Assembly (NCBI GenBank): GCA_025936115.1
Contig: JAICTZ010000022.1
Span: 1 to 64,000, forward strand
Reading direction: 5' to 3'
Length of the DNA stretch: 64,000 nt
Source of the DNA: Polyangiaceae bacterium
GTDB lineage: Bacteria > Myxococcota_A > Polyangia > Polyangiales > Polyangiaceae
How positions within the stretch are numbered: the stretch's first letter is position 1; every line of letters starts with the position of its first letter. The position numbers and the translations under genes are program-made. Shown here piece after piece: positions 1 through 8,062 of this stretch. The notes under the pieces were generated by a model, which was given only the letters and a program-made list of their open reading frames with translations, ran no database searches and was not told where the DNA came from.

Positions 1-100
1 GCCCCCCGCCCCCCGCCCGTCTCCGCCCATCCGGCGGTCGGGGGGGGGCCCCCCCTCCCCCCCCCCCCCCCCCCCCCGCTCGGGGCACCACGGGGACGAA
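1..100. repeat. G/C homopolymer low-complexity tract
   Basis: The first 80 bases are almost pure G and C, with a run of nine G followed by seven C, one T and then 21 C. No gene can be read here. It may be a real intergenic tract or a consensus error at a contig edge; the sequence alone cannot tell which. Confidence 0.7.
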
Positions 101-150
101 GGCATGCGCTGGTACGCCGCATGCACGCGTGTTCGGTCGGAGAAACTCAC

Positions 151-366
151 ATGCCCGCGAACAAGAAGCTGGTCCCCAAAACCGGCAAGCTCGCCAATCC
201 CGAGGTCCCGGTCGAGGCGACGAACCCCCGAAAAGCCGGTCAAAACTACGAAGCGGACGCGCGCGGCACGTCGGACCAGGACGGCAATCAAGAGCACGCG
301 CGGCGTCAAGGCGCCGCCGGGCCGCCGCGCCAGCCGGCGGACAAGCCTCGGCACGCCAAGCGCTGA
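151..366 (+). CDS. small disordered hypothetical protein
   Basis: A 71-residue ORF that I do not recognise. The ATG at 151 follows a GGAG-containing site (TCGGAGAAACTCAC), which favours it over the upstream ATG at 121. The product is hydrophilic, rich in Lys, Arg, Pro, Ala and Gln, with no membrane segment and no Cys, so it is probably unstructured. The N-terminus (MPANKKLVPKTGKL) is basic. It lies about 85 bp upstream of the LigD-type polymerase gene on the same strand and might be cotranscribed. Two overlapping ORFs in the other frames show the usual high-GC openness, so coding status is uncertain. Confidence 0.45.
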   Translation: MPANKKLVPKTGKLANPEVPVEATNPRKAGQNYEADARGTSDQDGNQEHARRQGAAGPPRQPADKPRHAKR

Positions 367-451
367 GGCGAGCGGCCGCTGACGCCCGAGCACCGCGCCC
401 GAATTGACGCGTACTTGGACGGCCGCTCGCCGTGTTCGTAAACTCGCCGCC

Positions 452-1789
452 GTGAGCGCGCACGACGATTCCCGCGTGGAGGTCCTCGCGGTCTCAGGGC
501 ATGAAGTCGTCGTCACGCACCCGGACAAGCCGTACTTCGCCGAGGGCGTGCGCCATTCGAAGCTCGACGTCGTGCGCTATTACTTGGCCGTCGCCGAGGG
601 CGCGCTCCGTGGCATTCGGGATCGACCTCTCGTGCTCAAGCGCTTCGTCAACGGCGCGCACGCGCCCGCGTTCTATCAAAAGCGCGCCCCCACGAAGCTG
701 CCGCCCTGGCTCCGCACGGTGACGCTCCGCTTTCCTTCGGGCCGCACGGCGGAAGAAGTCGTCGTCGACGACGCGGCGGGACTCGCGTTCATCGTCAATT
801 TGGGCTGTATCGAGCTCCACCCGCACCCGGTGCGCGCCGGTGATCTCGAGCACCCGGACGAGCTCCGCGTCGATCTCGATCCCGGTCCGGGCGTCGCGTG
901 GGACGACGTGCGGAGCGTCACGCTCGAGGTGCGCGCGTTACTCGACGAGCTCGGGCTCGTGGGTTGGCCGAAGACGAGCGGCTCGCGCGGCATGCACGTG
1001 AACGTACGCATCGAGCCGCGGTTCGGCTTCGACGACGTGCGGCGCGCCGCGCTCGCCCTGTCGCGCGCCGTCGAACGCCGCGCGCCGAAGCTTGCGACGT
1101 CCAAGTGGTGGAAGGAAGAGCGGCACGGCGTCTTCATCGACTACAATCAAAACGCCAAGGATCGCACGACGTGCTCGGCGTATTCGGTGCGCCCGACGCC
1201 CGACGCGCGCGTCTCGACACCGCTCACCTGGGACGAAGTCGCCGTCTGCGAGCCCGCTGACTTCACGCTCAGCACCGTCCCCGAACGCTGGCGCACGCTC
1301 GGCGATCCGCACGCGGGCATGGACGCCGCCGTCGGCTCGCTCGACAAACTGCTCGAGCTCGCTCTCGCGGACGAAGCGGCGGGGATCGGCGACGCGCCCT
1401 GGCCGCCGCACTTTCGCAAGATGCCGAAGGAAGGCGCGCGCGTGGCGCCCTCGCGCAAGAAGGGAGCCGCCGCAAAACGCGAGCGCATGCCGCTCGTCAC
1501 CGTCGCCAATTCCCCGGACAAAGCCGGCGCGCTCGCGGGCCTGGAGCGCTGGAAGGGGCGTCACCCCGAAGCTGCGGCGCTCCTCGCCGTCGATGACGTC
1601 CTCGTCGATGCCATGCGCGGGCGCTCGTCGACTTGGACGCGCGTGCGCGTCAACTTGCGCCACGTTCCGCTCGAGCTCCGGCCCGCCGAGGAGAAGCCGG
1701 ATCCGGATGACGATCCGACGCGCGTCTGGCGCGAGGCCATCGCCGCGAATCCCGAGCTCCGGCCCCGGCGCACGCGCACGAAAAGTTGA
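452..1789 (+). CDS. LigD-type primase-polymerase (NHEJ polymerase domain protein)
   Basis: A stand-alone LigD polymerase domain of the archaeo-eukaryotic primase superfamily. In bacterial non-homologous end joining this module fills in ends and adds nucleotides, preferring ribonucleotides, before ligation. The N-terminal part (residues about 5-290) carries the family pattern: HPDKPYF, LVLKRF, FYQKRAP, the metal-binding DLDPGPG and the SGSRGMHV segment. After about residue 300 comes a Lys/Arg/Pro linker and a C-terminal stretch of about 110 residues that I cannot assign and that is not part of the usual domain. The ORF is open from a TTG at 404, but GTG 452 fits the family N-terminus better. 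It converges on the DNA ligase gene, 27 bp away, over a shared hairpin. Confidence 0.88.
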   Translation: MSAHDDSRVEVLAVSGHEVVVTHPDKPYFAEGVRHSKLDVVRYYLAVAEGALRGIRDRPLVLKRFVNGAHAPAFYQKRAPTKLPPWLRTVTLRFPSGRTAEEVVVDDAAGLAFIVNLGCIELHPHPVRAGDLEHPDELRVDLDPGPGVAWDDVRSVTLEVRALLDELGLVGWPKTSGSRGMHVNVRIEPRFGFDDVRRAALALSRAVERRAPKLATSKWWKEERHGVFIDYNQNAKDRTTCSAYSVRPTPDARVSTPLTWDEVAVCEPADFTLSTVPERWRTLGDPHAGMDAAVGSLDKLLELALADEAAGIGDAPWPPHFRKMPKEGARVAPSRKKGAAAKRERMPLVTVANSPDKAGALAGLERWKGRHPEAAALLAVDDVLVDAMRGRSSTWTRVRVNLRHVPLELRPAEEKPDPDDDPTRVWREAIAANPELRPRRTRTKS

Positions 1790-1821
1790 GCTCGACCGCG
1801 TTCGCGCGGCGCGAGCTCAAC
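1785..1821. terminator. bidirectional hairpin between convergent polymerase and ligase genes
   Basis: GTTGAGCTCG at 1785-1794 pairs with CGAGCTCAAC at 1812-1821, and inside it CCGCG pairs with CGCGG around a TTCG tetraloop. The stop codons of both convergent genes sit within the outer stem. There is no long U tract on either side, so the termination mechanism is inferred from position and from the very stable UUCG-capped stem. Confidence 0.65.
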
Positions 1822-2896
1822 CCGATCGTTGAAAGATGCGGCTGAGCTCTTCCGGCGGCACGACTTCGAGCTGCTCGAAGGTGCACGCGGCCGGCAGCTT
1901 GTCCGAGCGAAAGCGACGAAACTGCGCCGTGTGCCGGAAACGCCCGCTTTGCATGTGGTCGTACGCGACCTCCACGACGAGCTCGGGTCGCAGCGGTTCC
2001 CACGACATGTCCTTGCCCTGACTCCAGCGGCTCTGTGCGCCGGGCATGCGACCGCCGAATTCGTTTTGCAGCTCCGCCCAGCTCTTCCAAGGATGCTCGT
2101 CGAGTGCGTTTTCCCGATACGGTGCGAGAAACTCGACGAGCTCGCGACGCTTTTGGTTGGTGAAGCTCGCGCAGACGCCGACGTGCTGGAGCGCTCCGCT
2201 CTCGTCGAACAGGCCGAGCAAGAGCGAGCCCACCAGCGTACCTTTGCCCTGTTTGTGCCAGCGAAAGCCAGCGACGACACAGTCGCAGTCGCGCTCGTGC
2301 TTCACCTTGAACATGACGCGCTGGTTCGGCTCGTAAGTGCCGTTTACCGGTTTGGCCATCACGCCGTCGAGCCCGGCGCCTTCGAAGCGCTTGAACCAAT
2401 CGCTCGCGAGCGCGCGGTCCGTCGTCGCCGGCGTCAGGTAGAGCGGCGGCGCGAGCTTTCCCGCGAGCGCTTCGAGGCGCGCCCGACGCGCGGAAAATGG
2501 CGCGACCCTCAGATCCTCGTCTCCTTCGCACAAGATGTCGAAGAACACGACGGACGCGGGCGTCTGCTCGCTCAGGAGCTTTGCGCGCGAGGCCGCGGGA
2601 TGCAGCCGCATTTGAAGGGCGTCGAAATCGAGGGCGCCGCCCTGCTCGATGACGATCTCGCCGTCGAGCACGACGCGCTCGGGCAACGCCCGCGTGAGCG
2701 TGACCACGAGCTCGGGGAAATAACGGTTGAGCGGCTTTTCGTCGCGGCTCTGGATGAAGAGCTCGGCGCCGTCGCGGAACACGAGCGTGCGAAAGCCGTC
2801 CCATTTCGGCTCGAACAGGAAGCCCTCACCGTCCGGCAGCGCGCTCACGCGCTTGGCGAGCATCGGCAAGACGGGCGGATTGACCGGCAAGTTCAC
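1817..2896 (-). CDS. ATP-dependent DNA ligase (LigC/LigD-ligase type)
   Basis: A 359-residue ATP-dependent DNA ligase consisting of an adenylation domain plus an OB-fold, the size of bacterial LigC or the ligase part of LigD. The nucleotidyl-transfer motif EPKWDGFR (residues about 29-36) contains the Lys that becomes adenylated. VVLDGEIV fits motif III, DGVMAKP motif IV, and VMFKVKHER motif V. The C-terminal OB domain runs through LRPELVVEVAYDHMQ. The GTG at 2896 is used and no signal peptide is seen. It faces the LigD-type polymerase, so the two NHEJ activities usually fused in LigD are here separate convergent genes. I see no Ku and no phosphoesterase domain in the window. Confidence 0.92.
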   Translation of the reverse strand: MNLPVNPPVLPMLAKRVSALPDGEGFLFEPKWDGFRTLVFRDGAELFIQSRDEKPLNRYFPELVVTLTRALPERVVLDGEIVIEQGGALDFDALQMRLHPAASRAKLLSEQTPASVVFFDILCEGDEDLRVAPFSARRARLEALAGKLAPPLYLTPATTDRALASDWFKRFEGAGLDGVMAKPVNGTYEPNQRVMFKVKHERDCDCVVAGFRWHKQGKGTLVGSLLLGLFDESGALQHVGVCASFTNQKRRELVEFLAPYRENALDEHPWKSWAELQNEFGGRMPGAQSRWSQGKDMSWEPLRPELVVEVAYDHMQSGRFRHTAQFRRFRSDKLPAACTFEQLEVVPPEELSRIFQRSG

Positions 2897-2957
2897 GTCG
2901 CGAAGCTTAGCTCATAACGCGGCCGCGACTGGCGACCCGCCGAGCGCCTCGACCGCT

Positions 2958-4463
2958 TCACCAGCCGAGACTCGTCTTGAGCTCGCTCGTCAGGATGTCC
3001 GCCATGCGCTTCTGCTCGGCGGCGTTCGGGTGCCAATCGCAGCCAGTGCCTTTGGTCGCGTCCTGGCTGCCGAAGTTCAAGAGCTTGACCTTTTGATCGC
3101 CCTTTTGGTTCGCGGCCTGAACGACGGCGGTGATGTAGGAAGTCGCGTTCGTGAGGCCCGTGCCGTAAAGCAAGGGACCGACCGCGCACAGAATGAGCGC
3201 GTCGGGGTACTTGCCGCGCACGGTGGCGAGGAACGCCGAATACGCGTTCGAGAAATCGCTCTGCCCGAGGTTCATGTTGGCGCTGAAGTCGTTCGTGCCG
3301 AGGTTGATGACCACGGCTTGCGGCTTCTGCGCGAAGCTCCACGCTGGAGTTGCTTGGCCGCCCACGGTGTTGGCGTACACCTTCGGTAGCACGTTGTTGG
3401 CGTTGCCCGTGTTGTCGGTGAAGATGCCCCAGCCCGACGCCGCGACGATGCTCGCGTCCGCGTCGAGCGCACGCGCCGCAACGGCGCCGTACGTCACGTA
3501 CGCGCTCTCCGTCATGGTCGAGAAGTGACAGCCGCCGGTCGGATCCGCGCCGCCATTCGGATGCTGTTCGCTGCCGAGATCGCCGTAACCCGCGCTGATG
3601 GAGTCGCCGACGATCTCGATCAACCGCCCGCCGTAGGCAGGGGGATCCTTGAGCGTGCCGCTCGCGAAACCGAGGAAGGTGCTGGACGCATAGTCGGATT
3701 TGCCTTCGGTCTCGCGGTAGAGAAAGAGCGTGTGATCGCCCGAGCCCAGGCCGCTGCCGAGCGACAACGTCTTCACGCCGTCCGCGCTCGCGACCGACAC
3801 GCGATCCTTCGCGACGCCGTCGATGACGGGCTGGAAGAAGATGGGATCGGCGCCGCCGTCGGAGCGCAACTTGACGGAGATAGAGTCACCGCTCACCGTC
3901 GCGGCAAAGCCGGTGCCCGACCACGCAAACTTCTGCGCCGCGGGGTCCGACACATCGACGCGCCCGAACCAACGCACGCCACCCGAGATCACGGGCGAAA
4001 CGCCGCTCGTCATGCCGCTCGCGCCGCCGCTCGCCGTCTTGCCGCCAGTGCCCGCAGTGCCGCTCGCGCCACCGCTTCCGACTCTACCAGCCGTGGCCGC
4101 GCCGCCACCACTCGAAGCGCCGCCTTTGCCAGCTGTGGCGCCACCGGCTCCCAGGGGAGCTCCACCCGTCGAGCCACCGGCACCGTTTGCGACGCCCCCG
4201 CCACCGCTCGACTCATGACGACCGGCTGCGCCGCCGTTCGCGGGCGTTGCACCGTTGCCGCCACTCGCCGTCTCACCGCCTCCGGTCGTACCGCCGTTCG
4301 TGCCGGCCCCGCCACTTGCCGCGCCGACGAAGCCCGACGCGCCTGCGCGGTCCGGACCCTTCGCCGGCTCCTGCGTGCCCGAGCTGCACGCGGAAGCGAG
4401 CGACAGAACCGGGGCAAGGATCAGGGCACAGCGAACGAAGCGAAAGCGGCCACGGACGTGCAC
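2958..4463 (-). CDS. CE2-like SGNH carbohydrate esterase, lipoprotein
   Basis: A secreted esterase, probably removing acetyl groups from xylan or mannan. A GTG start gives a lipoprotein signal with an LASAC lipobox near residue 26. A Gly/Ser/Thr/Ala linker follows to about residue 160. Next comes a beta-sandwich segment (RVDVSDPAAQKFAWSGTGF) typical of the CE2 N-terminal jelly-roll, then an SGNH hydrolase domain with the Ser block VGDSISAGYG, the Asn block GTNDFS and the C-terminal DWHPN that supplies Asp and His. CE2 enzymes often lack the Asp, but here a D-x-H pair is present. The gene stands alone; its neighbours on either side are unrelated. Confidence 0.85.
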   Translation of the reverse strand: MHVRGRFRFVRCALILAPVLSLASACSSGTQEPAKGPDRAGASGFVGAASGGAGTNGGTTGGGETASGGNGATPANGGAAGRHESSGGGGVANGAGGSTGGAPLGAGGATAGKGGASSGGGAATAGRVGSGGASGTAGTGGKTASGGASGMTSGVSPVISGGVRWFGRVDVSDPAAQKFAWSGTGFAATVSGDSISVKLRSDGGADPIFFQPVIDGVAKDRVSVASADGVKTLSLGSGLGSGDHTLFLYRETEGKSDYASSTFLGFASGTLKDPPAYGGRLIEIVGDSISAGYGDLGSEQHPNGGADPTGGCHFSTMTESAYVTYGAVAARALDADASIVAASGWGIFTDNTGNANNVLPKVYANTVGGQATPAWSFAQKPQAVVINLGTNDFSANMNLGQSDFSNAYSAFLATVRGKYPDALILCAVGPLLYGTGLTNATSYITAVVQAANQKGDQKVKLLNFGSQDATKGTGCDWHPNAAEQKRMADILTSELKTSLGW

Positions 4464-4513
4464 CGCGCGAAGTCTAGCTCATCCACCAGCACCCGGTTAA
4501 CCTAGCGAAAAAC

Positions 4514-5164
4514 GTGGAAGCGCGTGACCGAGCTTCGGCTGAGCGAACCCGCTCGCTCATCGAGCGGGGACTGCACGCGCCCGCGACCTTTCGGGCGTCG
4601 TTCTTGGAGGTGCCGCCGATGGACCGCGACGCCTGGCTCGATGTCGTGCTCGGGCCCGACGAGATTTGCGAGGATGGAGCCGCGTTGCCGCGCGGGTGCG
4701 TGCCGTACCTGCCTTGCGCCGTCGATGCGTTGCTCCGCGTGGTCGACCAAGCGCCCGTCGGGGCGGCGGACGTCTTCATCGACCTCGGTTCGGGAACCGG
4801 GCGAGCGCTGAGCTTCGTGCACCTGCTCACGGGCGCAACGGCGATCGGCGTCGAGATCCAACCGGAGCTCGTACGCGCGGCGAGCGAGAGAGCCGCTCGC
4901 TTGCGCTTATCCCGCGTGACGACGCTCGAAGCTGACGCGACGAGCGTCACGGGCGCGGCCAGGTCGGGGAACGTATTTTTCCTCTACTGTCCCTTCAGCG
5001 GTGAGCGGCTCGTCCGCGTGCTGGGCGAGCTCGAGCGACTCGCGCGCGAACGACCGCTCCGTGTCTGTGCGGTCGACGTGCCGCTGCCGGCGCAGCCCTG
5101 GCTCGTCATGGACCCGCCGAGCGCCGGTGATTTGTGCATTTTCCGGAGCTCCGCCGCGTCTTGA
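4514..5164 (+). CDS. class I SAM-dependent methyltransferase
   Basis: A 216-residue Rossmann-fold methyltransferase. Motif I is IDLGSGTGRA (residues about 93-102) and the acidic residue ending strand 2 is in GVEIQPELV, so S-adenosylmethionine binding is well supported. The VFFLYCPF segment looks like the motif IV region. The motif I to post-I spacing resembles the DOT1-like set of small bacterial methyltransferases, but the substrate cannot be read from the sequence. A GTG start is used. It lies 50 bp from the divergent CE2 gene and is followed after 46 bp by a TetR regulator on the same strand. Confidence 0.72.
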   Translation: MEARDRASAERTRSLIERGLHAPATFRASFLEVPPMDRDAWLDVVLGPDEICEDGAALPRGCVPYLPCAVDALLRVVDQAPVGAADVFIDLGSGTGRALSFVHLLTGATAIGVEIQPELVRAASERAARLRLSRVTTLEADATSVTGAARSGNVFFLYCPFSGERLVRVLGELERLARERPLRVCAVDVPLPAQPWLVMDPPSAGDLCIFRSSAAS

Positions 5165-5210
5165 CGCGAAGACTAATGAGCGTAGCCTTCATGCCGCGAG
5201 CGCTGCGCCC

Positions 5211-5822
5211 ATGCCTTCTCCGCCCAAAACGAGCGACGACGCGATCATCGCCGCCGCGAGAAAACTCGTGCGTCGGCACGGCCGCGACGGTTTCTCGCTC
5301 GCCCACGTCGCTGCCGCCGTCGGCATCAAGGCTCCCTCACTCTACGGGCGGTTCGCCGACCGCTCCGCGCTCGTCGCCGCCGTCGAGCTCTCGCTCTGGC
5401 GCGAGCTCGGGCAAGCGCTCTCGCGCGCGCCTCGCCGTACCGACCCCGTCGCCGCCCTGAGCGAGCTCGCTCGGGCGTACCGAGCGTTCGCCAAGGCAAA
5501 TCCGCGCGAGTACGCGCTCCTGTTCGACGCGCGCGCGGAGCATTCGGTCAAAGCCACCGAGGCGCGCACCGCCAGCATGGCGCCCGCCCTGCCCACCTTC
5601 GTCGCGCTCGTCGGGGAATCGGCTGCGCTCGCGGCCGCGCGCGTGCTCACGCCCTTCTTGCACGGCTTCGTCACGATGGAGCTCGCTGGCGCGTTTCGGC
5701 TCGGCGGCGGCATCGACGCGGCATTCGAGCACGGCGTCGCGACCATTCTCGAAGGTCTGGTGCAAAGGCGCCGAGCGCCTCGCCGCGCGGGCCAACGTAG
5801 GCGCAAGCAGCGCACACGTTAG
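5211..5822 (+). CDS. TetR-family transcriptional regulator
   Basis: A 203-residue TetR-type repressor. The N-terminal helix-turn-helix is clear: AARKLVRRHGRDGFSLAHVAAAVGIKAPSLYGRF spans residues about 12-45, with the recognition helix at VGIKAPSLYGRFADR. The C-terminal helical part resembles a WHG-type ligand-binding domain (YRAFAKANPREYALLFD). The ORF is open from 5001 but the upstream part is a shadow of the methyltransferase gene; ATG 5211 gives the normal TetR length. Likely targets are its own promoter and the membrane-protein genes that follow about 210 bp downstream. Confidence 0.88.
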   Translation: MPSPPKTSDDAIIAAARKLVRRHGRDGFSLAHVAAAVGIKAPSLYGRFADRSALVAAVELSLWRELGQALSRAPRRTDPVAALSELARAYRAFAKANPREYALLFDARAEHSVKATEARTASMAPALPTFVALVGESAALAAARVLTPFLHGFVTMELAGAFRLGGGIDAAFEHGVATILEGLVQRRRAPRRAGQRRRKQRTR

Positions 5823-6031
5823 TACTAGTGTCAGAGGTTCGGATGTCTCCCGGTGTTTTTCGTCTTCGCGAGCGCTCCGCCGTCGGAGGGGCCTTGCAGA
5901 GGCGCCCTGAGACCGACTCGTTCGGAAGAAGGTCGGCGTTGGCTTCGCCAGAGCATTCGCGTGGCACTTGGTCTCTCTCGACGATCGTGATCTGCCCTCC
6001 AAGACTCTGACAGTGCTGTTAGGAGCGAACC

Positions 6032-6133
6032 ATGTCATTCGTTTTAGGCCTCATCATGTACGTCGTCGTGCTCGGACGACTCGATTTGCGGCTGCCCTGG
6101 GCCGGGCGCAGCGCGCGCGGAGCTCGCTCGTGA
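6032..6133 (+). CDS. 33-residue hydrophobic leader or small membrane protein
   Basis: A small ORF too short for the supplied track. It starts at ATG 6032 behind a good ribosome site (AGGAG at 6021-6025). The product has one hydrophobic segment (SFVLGLIMYVVVLG) followed by a basic tail, which fits a single-span membrane peptide. Its TGA overlaps the GTG of the next gene (GTGA), so the two appear translationally coupled. It could be a real subunit or a translational leader for the larger membrane protein. Confidence 0.45.
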   Translation: MSFVLGLIMYVVVLGRLDLRLPWAGRSARGARS

Positions 6134-6714
6134 TCGCAGGACACTTCGGCCTGGCCACGGGCGTGAAGGCGCGCGAGCAGAGCGTGCCGCTCTGGCTGCT
6201 CTTGCTCGGCTGCCAGTGGCTCGACGTCGTGTTCGTGCCGCTCTTCGCCACGGGGGTCGAACGCATCGAACCGCTCGCGGGCACGAAGCCGGGCGGCTAC
6301 GGCAGCGGCGTCATCTACGCGGACTACACGCATTCGCTCGTGGGTGCCGTGCTGCTCTCCGTCCTCTTCGGTGCGCTCTTTGGCGCCCGCTACGGCAGGC
6401 GAGCGAGCGTCGTGCTCGCGCTCGTGTCGTTCTCGCATTGGCTGCTCGATCTGCCGCTGCATCGCGCCGACATGCCCCTCTTGCCGGGCAATGCCGGCAA
6501 CCTCCCGCGCCTCGGCTTCGGTCTGTGGCAGTTTCCTGCCGTCTCCGCGGCGCTCGAGCTCGTGCTCGTGCTCGCGGGTTCGCTCCTTTATTGGCGCGCC
6601 GCGCTCGGCGTCGCCAAAGTCGAACCGGCGCTCGTGCGGCGGGCACACCTGTGCGGCGCGCTAGCGCTCGGGACGGGTCTCGTGACGCTCGCCCTCAACG
6701 TAGCCGGCATGTAG
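6130..6714 (+). CDS. polytopic membrane protein, possibly YdjM/DUF457-like
   Basis: A 194-residue inner-membrane protein with about four hydrophobic segments (VPLWLLLLGCQWLDVVFVPLF, SLVGAVLLSVLFGALFG, VVLALVSFSHWLLDLPL, and a C-terminal pair). His and Asp residues sit near membrane boundaries (IAGHFG, DYTHSL, SHWLLDLPLH). That pattern recalls the membrane-bound metal-dependent hydrolase family DUF457/YdjM, but the match is from memory of the motif spacing only. The track ORF begins at 5968; GTG 6130 is preferred because it is coupled to the small upstream ORF and starts at the conserved-looking HFGLATG. Confidence 0.6.
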   Translation: MIAGHFGLATGVKAREQSVPLWLLLLGCQWLDVVFVPLFATGVERIEPLAGTKPGGYGSGVIYADYTHSLVGAVLLSVLFGALFGARYGRRASVVLALVSFSHWLLDLPLHRADMPLLPGNAGNLPRLGFGLWQFPAVSAALELVLVLAGSLLYWRAALGVAKVEPALVRRAHLCGALALGTGLVTLALNVAGM

Positions 6715-6742
6715 CGCGCGCGGTATGGTCGCGCGCTAGCGC

Positions 6743-7858
6743 ATGACAGAGCCAGCCGCGACGAGCCCGCACGCGCGTCGCGCAGTCCTTGCCCGAGTTC
6801 GCGCGCTGCGCATCGCCGCGACCACGTTCACACGCCCGGCCGACGCCGTGGCATGGCTCGGCGCCGTTCAGGCCCAAGACTACCTCGGTGCGCTCTGGGC
6901 CGTCGGCCTCCGGCTCACGCGCGCGACCGAGCTCGACGTGGAGCAAGCGCTCGCCGACGGCAGCATCGTACGCACCTGGCCGATGCGCGGCACGCTCCAT
7001 TTCGTCGCGGCAGCCGACGCACGCTGGCTCACCGAGCTCTTGGCACCGCGCGCGGTCGCCGCGGGCGCGAGCCGGCTGCGCGAGCTCGGTATCGACGTCA
7101 GCGTGCTCAAACGCGCGCGCAAAGTGCTCGGCAAGCAACTCGAGGCACACCGCTGCCTGTCGCGGCCCGAGCTCTATCGCGTGCTCGACGAGGCGGGCGT
7201 CGCCACGGCGAATCAACGTGGGATCCACATCCTGTGGCGGCTCGCGCAGGAATGCTTCCTCTGCTTCGGCCCGCGCGTCGGCAAGCAACCGTCGTTCGTG
7301 CTGTTCGAGGAGTGGCTGCCCGGTGCACGACGGTTCCGCGGAGACGAGGCACTCGCCGCGCTCGCCGTGCGTTACTTCGCGAGTCACGGTCCCGCGACGG
7401 CGCGCGACCTCGCGTGGTGGTCCGGGCTGACGCTCGGCGAGTCGCGCAGGGCCGCGCTGGCCGCGGGTACCGAGCTCAGCCGCGAGACTTTTAGCGGCGA
7501 CGAGTACCTGACCGCGGCTGCCTCGGAGTCGCTCGGCCGCGCGCGGCGCGTGCACGTGTTGCCTGCATTCGACGAGCTGCTCGTCGGCTACCGGTACGGC
7601 GGTACGTTCGTCGATGCGGCGGTGACGAAACGAGTGCGTTCCGGCGGGATGATCCACGCCGTCGTCGTCGTGGACGGCCACGTCGCCGGCACCTGGGCAC
7701 GCCGACTGACGGCACGCGAGGTCCGGTGCAGGATCGCCGCGTTCGAGCCCCTGAGTGCCGACGCGCTGAGCGGCGCCGAACGCGCTTTCGAACGCTACGC
7801 CCGCTTCCTCGGCCGCACGCTGCATCTCGAAAAATCCACGCCACGCGCCCGCAAATGA
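6743..7858 (+). CDS. HTH_42 winged-helix protein of the AlkZ/YcaQ DNA glycosylase superfamily
   Basis: A 371-residue protein of the winged-helix DNA-binding family PF06224 (HTH_42), which includes the interstrand-crosslink glycosylases AlkZ and AlkX/YcaQ. Near residue 43 it has QAQD in the context LGAVQAQDYLGALW, matching the Q-x-Q catalytic motif described for AlkZ. Further family segments are WPMRGTLHFVAAAD, RGIHILWRLAQE, ARDLAWWSGL and LPAFDELLVGYR. A DNA-repair role, such as unhooking alkylated or crosslinked bases, is inferred. Many family members sit beside natural-product genes, but none are visible here. It starts at ATG 6743, 28 bp after the membrane gene. Confidence 0.78.
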   Translation: MTEPAATSPHARRAVLARVRALRIAATTFTRPADAVAWLGAVQAQDYLGALWAVGLRLTRATELDVEQALADGSIVRTWPMRGTLHFVAAADARWLTELLAPRAVAAGASRLRELGIDVSVLKRARKVLGKQLEAHRCLSRPELYRVLDEAGVATANQRGIHILWRLAQECFLCFGPRVGKQPSFVLFEEWLPGARRFRGDEALAALAVRYFASHGPATARDLAWWSGLTLGESRRAALAAGTELSRETFSGDEYLTAAASESLGRARRVHVLPAFDELLVGYRYGGTFVDAAVTKRVRSGGMIHAVVVVDGHVAGTWARRLTAREVRCRIAAFEPLSADALSGAERAFERYARFLGRTLHLEKSTPRARK

Positions 7859-8062
7859 GCGCCGCTTCCGCCTCATTCTTCGCTGTGGGTGCGGGTGTGG
7901 GAACCCGGCAGTGGCAAGTGCTCCTGTTCGAGCGTATTTTGAGGAGCTTGACGCTCTGTAATGCGACTTCCCGTCCCGGGCCGCCCTGCTCTGCCCTAAG
8001 ACTCGGTGCGCAACGGATTTGGTGATGGAGACGCGTGCGGAGCTCCACTGCGTGGGTGTTCG

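Noticed and set aside
404-451. TTG start of the LigD-type polymerase
   Set aside because: The added 16 residues are Arg-rich and unlike the family; GTG 452 fits better.
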